From NCBI GenBank assembly GCA_002311335.1, contig DBZX01000030.1:1-5071 (forward strand): DNA of 5,071 bases, written 5' to 3'. Below the pieces are notes generated by a model. It was not told the DNA's origin. It saw only the letters and a list, made by a program, of their open reading frames with translations, and searched no databases. Origin of the DNA: a bacterium UBP10_UBA1149. GTDB taxonomy: Bacteria; Desulfobacterota; Binatia; UBA1149. Numbering within the stretch: position 1 is the stretch's first letter; every line of letters starts with the position of its first letter. The position numbers were made by a program, and so were the translations under genes. This document shows, piece by piece, positions 4,811 to 5,071 of the stretch.

Positions 4811-5071
4811 GCAGGAAAAGACAGAGACGCAGGTGTCGGCCGAGACAACGGGCCGGCAGAGGCATCGCACACGCGAGGGCGTGGTAGTGAGCGCCGCCAT
4901 GGACAAGACCGTGGTGGTCGTGATCAAGAGGCGGTTCAAACACCGGCGTTACCACAAGTACATACAACGCTCGAAGCGTTTCATGGTACACGACGAAGAA
5001 AATACCTGTCGAGAGGGGGACCGGGTCTTGATTGCCGAGAGCCGCCCGTTGAGTAGGAACAAACGCTGGCG
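4803..5071 (+). CDS. rpsQ: 30S ribosomal protein S17, 3'-truncated by the window edge
   Basis: S17 is a primary 16S rRNA binder with an OB fold. The ATG at 4803 opens a frame that stays open to the end of the window, giving 89 residues plus two bases. The core matches S17: GVVVSAAMDKTVVVVIKRRF at 26-45, HKYIQRSKRFMVHDEEN at 51-67, and the S17 signature GDRVLIAESRPLS at 72-84. About 16 residues precede the usual start of the domain, rich in Glu, Thr, Gln and Arg; related proteins of some lineages have similar tails. The start overlaps the end of rpmC by eight bases. GGGAG at 4789-4793, nine bases upstream, is its ribosome binding site. The C-terminal end lies beyond the window. Confidence 0.96.
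   Translation, partial: MPEQEKTETQVSAETTGRQRHRTREGVVVSAAMDKTVVVVIKRRFKHRRYHKYIQRSKRFMVHDEENTCREGDRVLIAESRPLSRNKRW

Noticed and set aside
1..5071. A possible novel accessory or defence system hidden in the window
   Set aside because: Every base is accounted for by canonical S10-operon genes or gaps of 43 bases or less. There are no extra genes, arrays or mobile elements, so I do not claim one.

Overview
The window is a bacterial S10 ribosomal-protein operon segment read entirely on the + strand, in the canonical order (tuf end)-rpsJ-rplC-rplD-rplW-rplB-rpsS-rplV-rpsC-rplP-rpmC-rpsQ. Ten genes are complete. The first 15 bases look like the last codons of an upstream gene, most likely tuf, and rpsQ runs off the right edge. 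Every complete gene gives a full-length product with the family's signature motif or fold-defining residues. I see no frameshift, mobile element, tRNA, rRNA, CRISPR array or intrinsic terminator.

Organism: a GC-rich bacterium (roughly 60% by eye). The sequences are clearly bacterial rather than archaeal or organellar. The continuity from a tuf-like end into rpsJ and the general style of the proteins suggest a deltaproteobacterial-type or related uncultured lineage, but this is a weak inference. Two stylistic traits stand out. ATA isoleucine codons are common in genes that should be very highly expressed, and three consecutive genes (rpsS, rplV, rpsC) begin with TTG, GTG and GTG.

Layout: positions 1-15, tail of the upstream gene; 39-1967, rpsJ, rplC, rplD, rplW; 2003-3134, rplB, rpsS; 3135-4176, rplV, rpsC; 4180-5071, rplP, rpmC and the start of rpsQ. 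Gaps are 1-43 bases; rplP/rpmC overlap by 14 bases, rpmC/rpsQ overlap by 8, and rpsS/rplV abut exactly. There is no non-coding stretch above 43 bases, so no room for an internal leader of the E. coli S10 type.

Function: the products assemble into the 30S subunit (S10, S19, S3, S17) and the 50S subunit (L3, L4, L23, L2, L22, L16, L29). L4 and L22 line the peptide exit tunnel, L23 and L29 surround its mouth, L2, L3 and L16 support the peptidyl-transferase centre, and S3 and S10 sit in the 30S head. This is core housekeeping DNA. I found no new biological system. The points worth a second look are fine-scale: an unusual L22 tunnel-hairpin tip, a hairpin between rplV and rpsC, the missing L4-type leader, the start-codon choices and the ATA usage.
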